A stretch of 64,000 nt of DNA, taken from positions 310,001 through 374,000 of the forward strand of contig JACKDF010000001.1 of NCBI GenBank assembly GCA_020633655.1, in the 5' to 3' direction. The notes below the pieces were generated by a model. It was given only the letters and a program-made list of their open reading frames with translations, searched no databases and had not been told where the DNA came from. The position numbers and the translations under genes were made by a program. Of this stretch, positions 62,980 to 64,000 are shown one piece after another. This DNA is from Deferribacteres bacterium. Its GTDB lineage: Bacteria; Zhuqueibacterota; Zhuqueibacteria; Zhuqueibacterales; Geothermadaptataceae. The first letter of the stretch is position 1, and every line of letters starts with the position of its first letter.

Positions 62980-63477
62980 AACAACTCCTTTAATCAACCA
63001 TAGCTTTTCGTTGGTGTTTGTGCCTGTTTCTTTTTATGTACATCGGAATACCAATGAAATATCTGTTATTAGCTTAGTGAATTTTTGTGCCAATTACCAA
63101 TGAAAACTGGGCAAAATCAAACGATTATATATTCAATAAATTAAAAGACATAAAGCACATTGAATTATTATAATATTTCATGTATTTTTATAACATGTTT
63201 TATTTATAAATCGGGTCGGGTTCGCAATGGACAGGGGATATCCCGGCCCACTCTGTGTTTATGAACCAAGCGGCATGAGAGAATTCAAACGAGATAATAT
63301 CTGTTTCGGTTTTCATTTAAAACATGTAAATTCTTTTTAAAATGTTACAATAGAAGCATGACGCAATTGCATGCAAAATCCAATTTACACAGGTGTTTGA
63401 ATTCAGTGGATTTATTTTAGATTGTATAAATGGTTCACATTTCACTATCCGGAAAATACAAGCTCAAAAGGAGTTCA
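62980..63477. other. intergenic, no gene
   Basis: About 500 AT-rich bases between divergent genes, with no coding frame. It presumably carries the promoters of both the GTPase and the sugar-binding operon. No clear operator or repeat is visible. Confidence 0.5.
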
Positions 63478-63645
63478 GTGAATACAGCTGGAGTGACCCA
63501 CCAACGAGGTAGTATCAAAAATAATATAAAGAGAAGAAACTTGGCCATGTGCGACGACTTCTTTCCGATGGACCTGCAAACCTTTGAGGATGCATGGAAA
63601 TTCCGGAGTGAAGTATGTCGCACATCCACAGGGAGGAACGCATGA
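63478..63645 (+). CDS. possible 55-codon frame coupled to the sugar-binding gene
   Basis: It starts at GTG with AAGGAG four bases upstream and ends TGA within the ATGA that starts the next gene. The product (55 residues, containing MCDDFFPMDLQTFEDAWKF) matches nothing I know. The strong site and overlap favour a real frame; short length and a large hairpin inside argue for a leader. Confidence 0.35.
   Translation: MNTAGVTHQRGSIKNNIKRRNLAMCDDFFPMDLQTFEDAWKFRSEVCRTSTGRNA
63547..63625 (+). promoter_or_regulatory. large hairpin before the sugar-binding gene
   Basis: ATGTGCGAC (63547-63555) pairs exactly with GTCGCACAT (63617-63625); ACTTC and GAAGT extend the stem with small bulges. It lies just before the start of the binding-protein gene and may control its translation or be a protein-binding palindrome. 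Confidence 0.45.
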
Positions 63646-64000
63646 GCAAACGCATTTTATCATTTTTTCTGGTTTTCTTGTTAGGGATTGCAACTATCGC
63701 TTGTGGTAAAAAAGAAAAGCAAAACAAGCAATTAACCATTTCTGTGATACCCAAGGGAACGTCGCACGCTTTCTGGCAATCAGTTCACGCTGGCGCTGTG
63801 AAAGCAGGGAAAGAACTTGGGGTGAATGTACTGTGGGTGGGGCCGGAAAAGGAAGATGATCGCCAGCAGCAAATTACCCTCGTCGATAACCAGGTAATCA
63901 ATCAGGTCGACGCCATTGTGCTCGCCCCAACAGATGCAGTTGCTTTGCGACGGCCCGTGAAAAGTGCAGTACGCCAGGGCGTTCCAGTCGTCATCATCGA
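63642..64000 (+). CDS. sugar ABC transporter substrate-binding lipoprotein (partial)
   Basis: The gene runs off the window after about 119 residues. The lipobox is LLGIATIACGKK. The sequence LTISVIPKGTSHAFWQSVHAGAVKAGKELGVNVLW, DDRQQQITLVDNQVINQVDAIVLAPTD and GVPVVIID are the N-terminal lobe of the RbsB/periplasmic binding protein 4 family. GGGAGG lies just before the ATG. Its permease and ATPase genes would lie beyond the window. Confidence 0.92.
   Translation, partial: MSKRILSFFLVFLLGIATIACGKKEKQNKQLTISVIPKGTSHAFWQSVHAGAVKAGKELGVNVLWVGPEKEDDRQQQITLVDNQVINQVDAIVLAPTDAVALRRPVKSAVRQGVPVVII

Noticed and set aside
62233..63003. 256-codon plus-strand frame opposite the CpgS-like gene
   Set aside because: It mirrors the conserved minus-strand coding sequence, has no ribosome site and resembles no protein family.
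1..64000. CRISPR array, tRNA or rRNA genes
   Set aside because: No regularly spaced repeats and no cloverleaf or rRNA-like stretches were seen in the gaps between genes; short RNAs could still be missed by eye.

Overview
The window is a chromosomal segment of a Gram-negative, chemotactic bacterium. It encodes outer-membrane porins, TolC, an Omp85-like barrel, SPOR and YbgF-type envelope proteins, and two chemoreceptors. Strong AGGAGG-type ribosome binding sites, many TTG starts and a mid-range base composition fit a deep FCB-group (for example Calditrichota/KSB1-like) lineage. That placement is an inference from gene style; no phylogenetic marker was compared.

Layout. 1-3100: HPt and PilZ signalling proteins, glgC and a CcmH-like protein. 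3464-6730: an M1 metallopeptidase that appears fused to an Omp85-like beta-barrel. 7170-11849: porin, PstS-like binding protein and chemoreceptor, with a 325-bp inverted-repeat-bounded element inserted before the receptor. 12378-22111: ppc, a HAD phosphatase, a K+ channel/VanZ/Nnr overlapping cluster, an ECF sigma factor, a Nudix hydrolase and a barrel/coiled-coil/TPR protein, plus two copies of a small MITE-like repeat. 22148-29424 (minus strand): serine hydrolases, a large unknown secreted protein, a thioredoxin-fold lipoprotein, a SelW-like selenoprotein gene with an in-frame UGA, an ABM monooxygenase and an M29 aminopeptidase. 29666-33381: larB, sucC, sucD, an ABM protein and ndk. 33560-43813: a SPOR lipoprotein, then DUF177-rpmF-plsX-fabH-fabD-fabG-acpP-fabF-rnc, followed by YcgR/PilZ, YigZ and CorC-like genes. 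44054-51871: an RND efflux pump (MFP, RND, TolC) with its own response regulator and histidine kinase. 52047-54654: a DUF6250-like protein and an AT-rich two-gene DUF4365 island. 54875-64000: GDPD, a second porin/binding-protein/chemoreceptor set, an alpha-L-fucosidase, a cyclic 2,3-diphosphoglycerate synthetase-like GTPase and the start of a sugar-binding lipoprotein.

Most notable points: (1) a selenoprotein W-family gene at 27730-27966, easily missed because UGA is decoded as selenocysteine, with a plausible SECIS hairpin; (2) two paralogous porin / periplasmic binding protein / chemoreceptor triads without ABC permeases, suggesting a ligand (perhaps phosphate) capture-and-sense module; (3) an M1 peptidase-Omp85-like barrel fusion; (4) the DUF4365 nuclease-like gene with an unrecognised, translationally coupled partner in foreign-looking DNA; (5) two families of transposase-less inverted-repeat elements. 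No rRNA, tRNA, CRISPR array, transposase or phage gene was seen.
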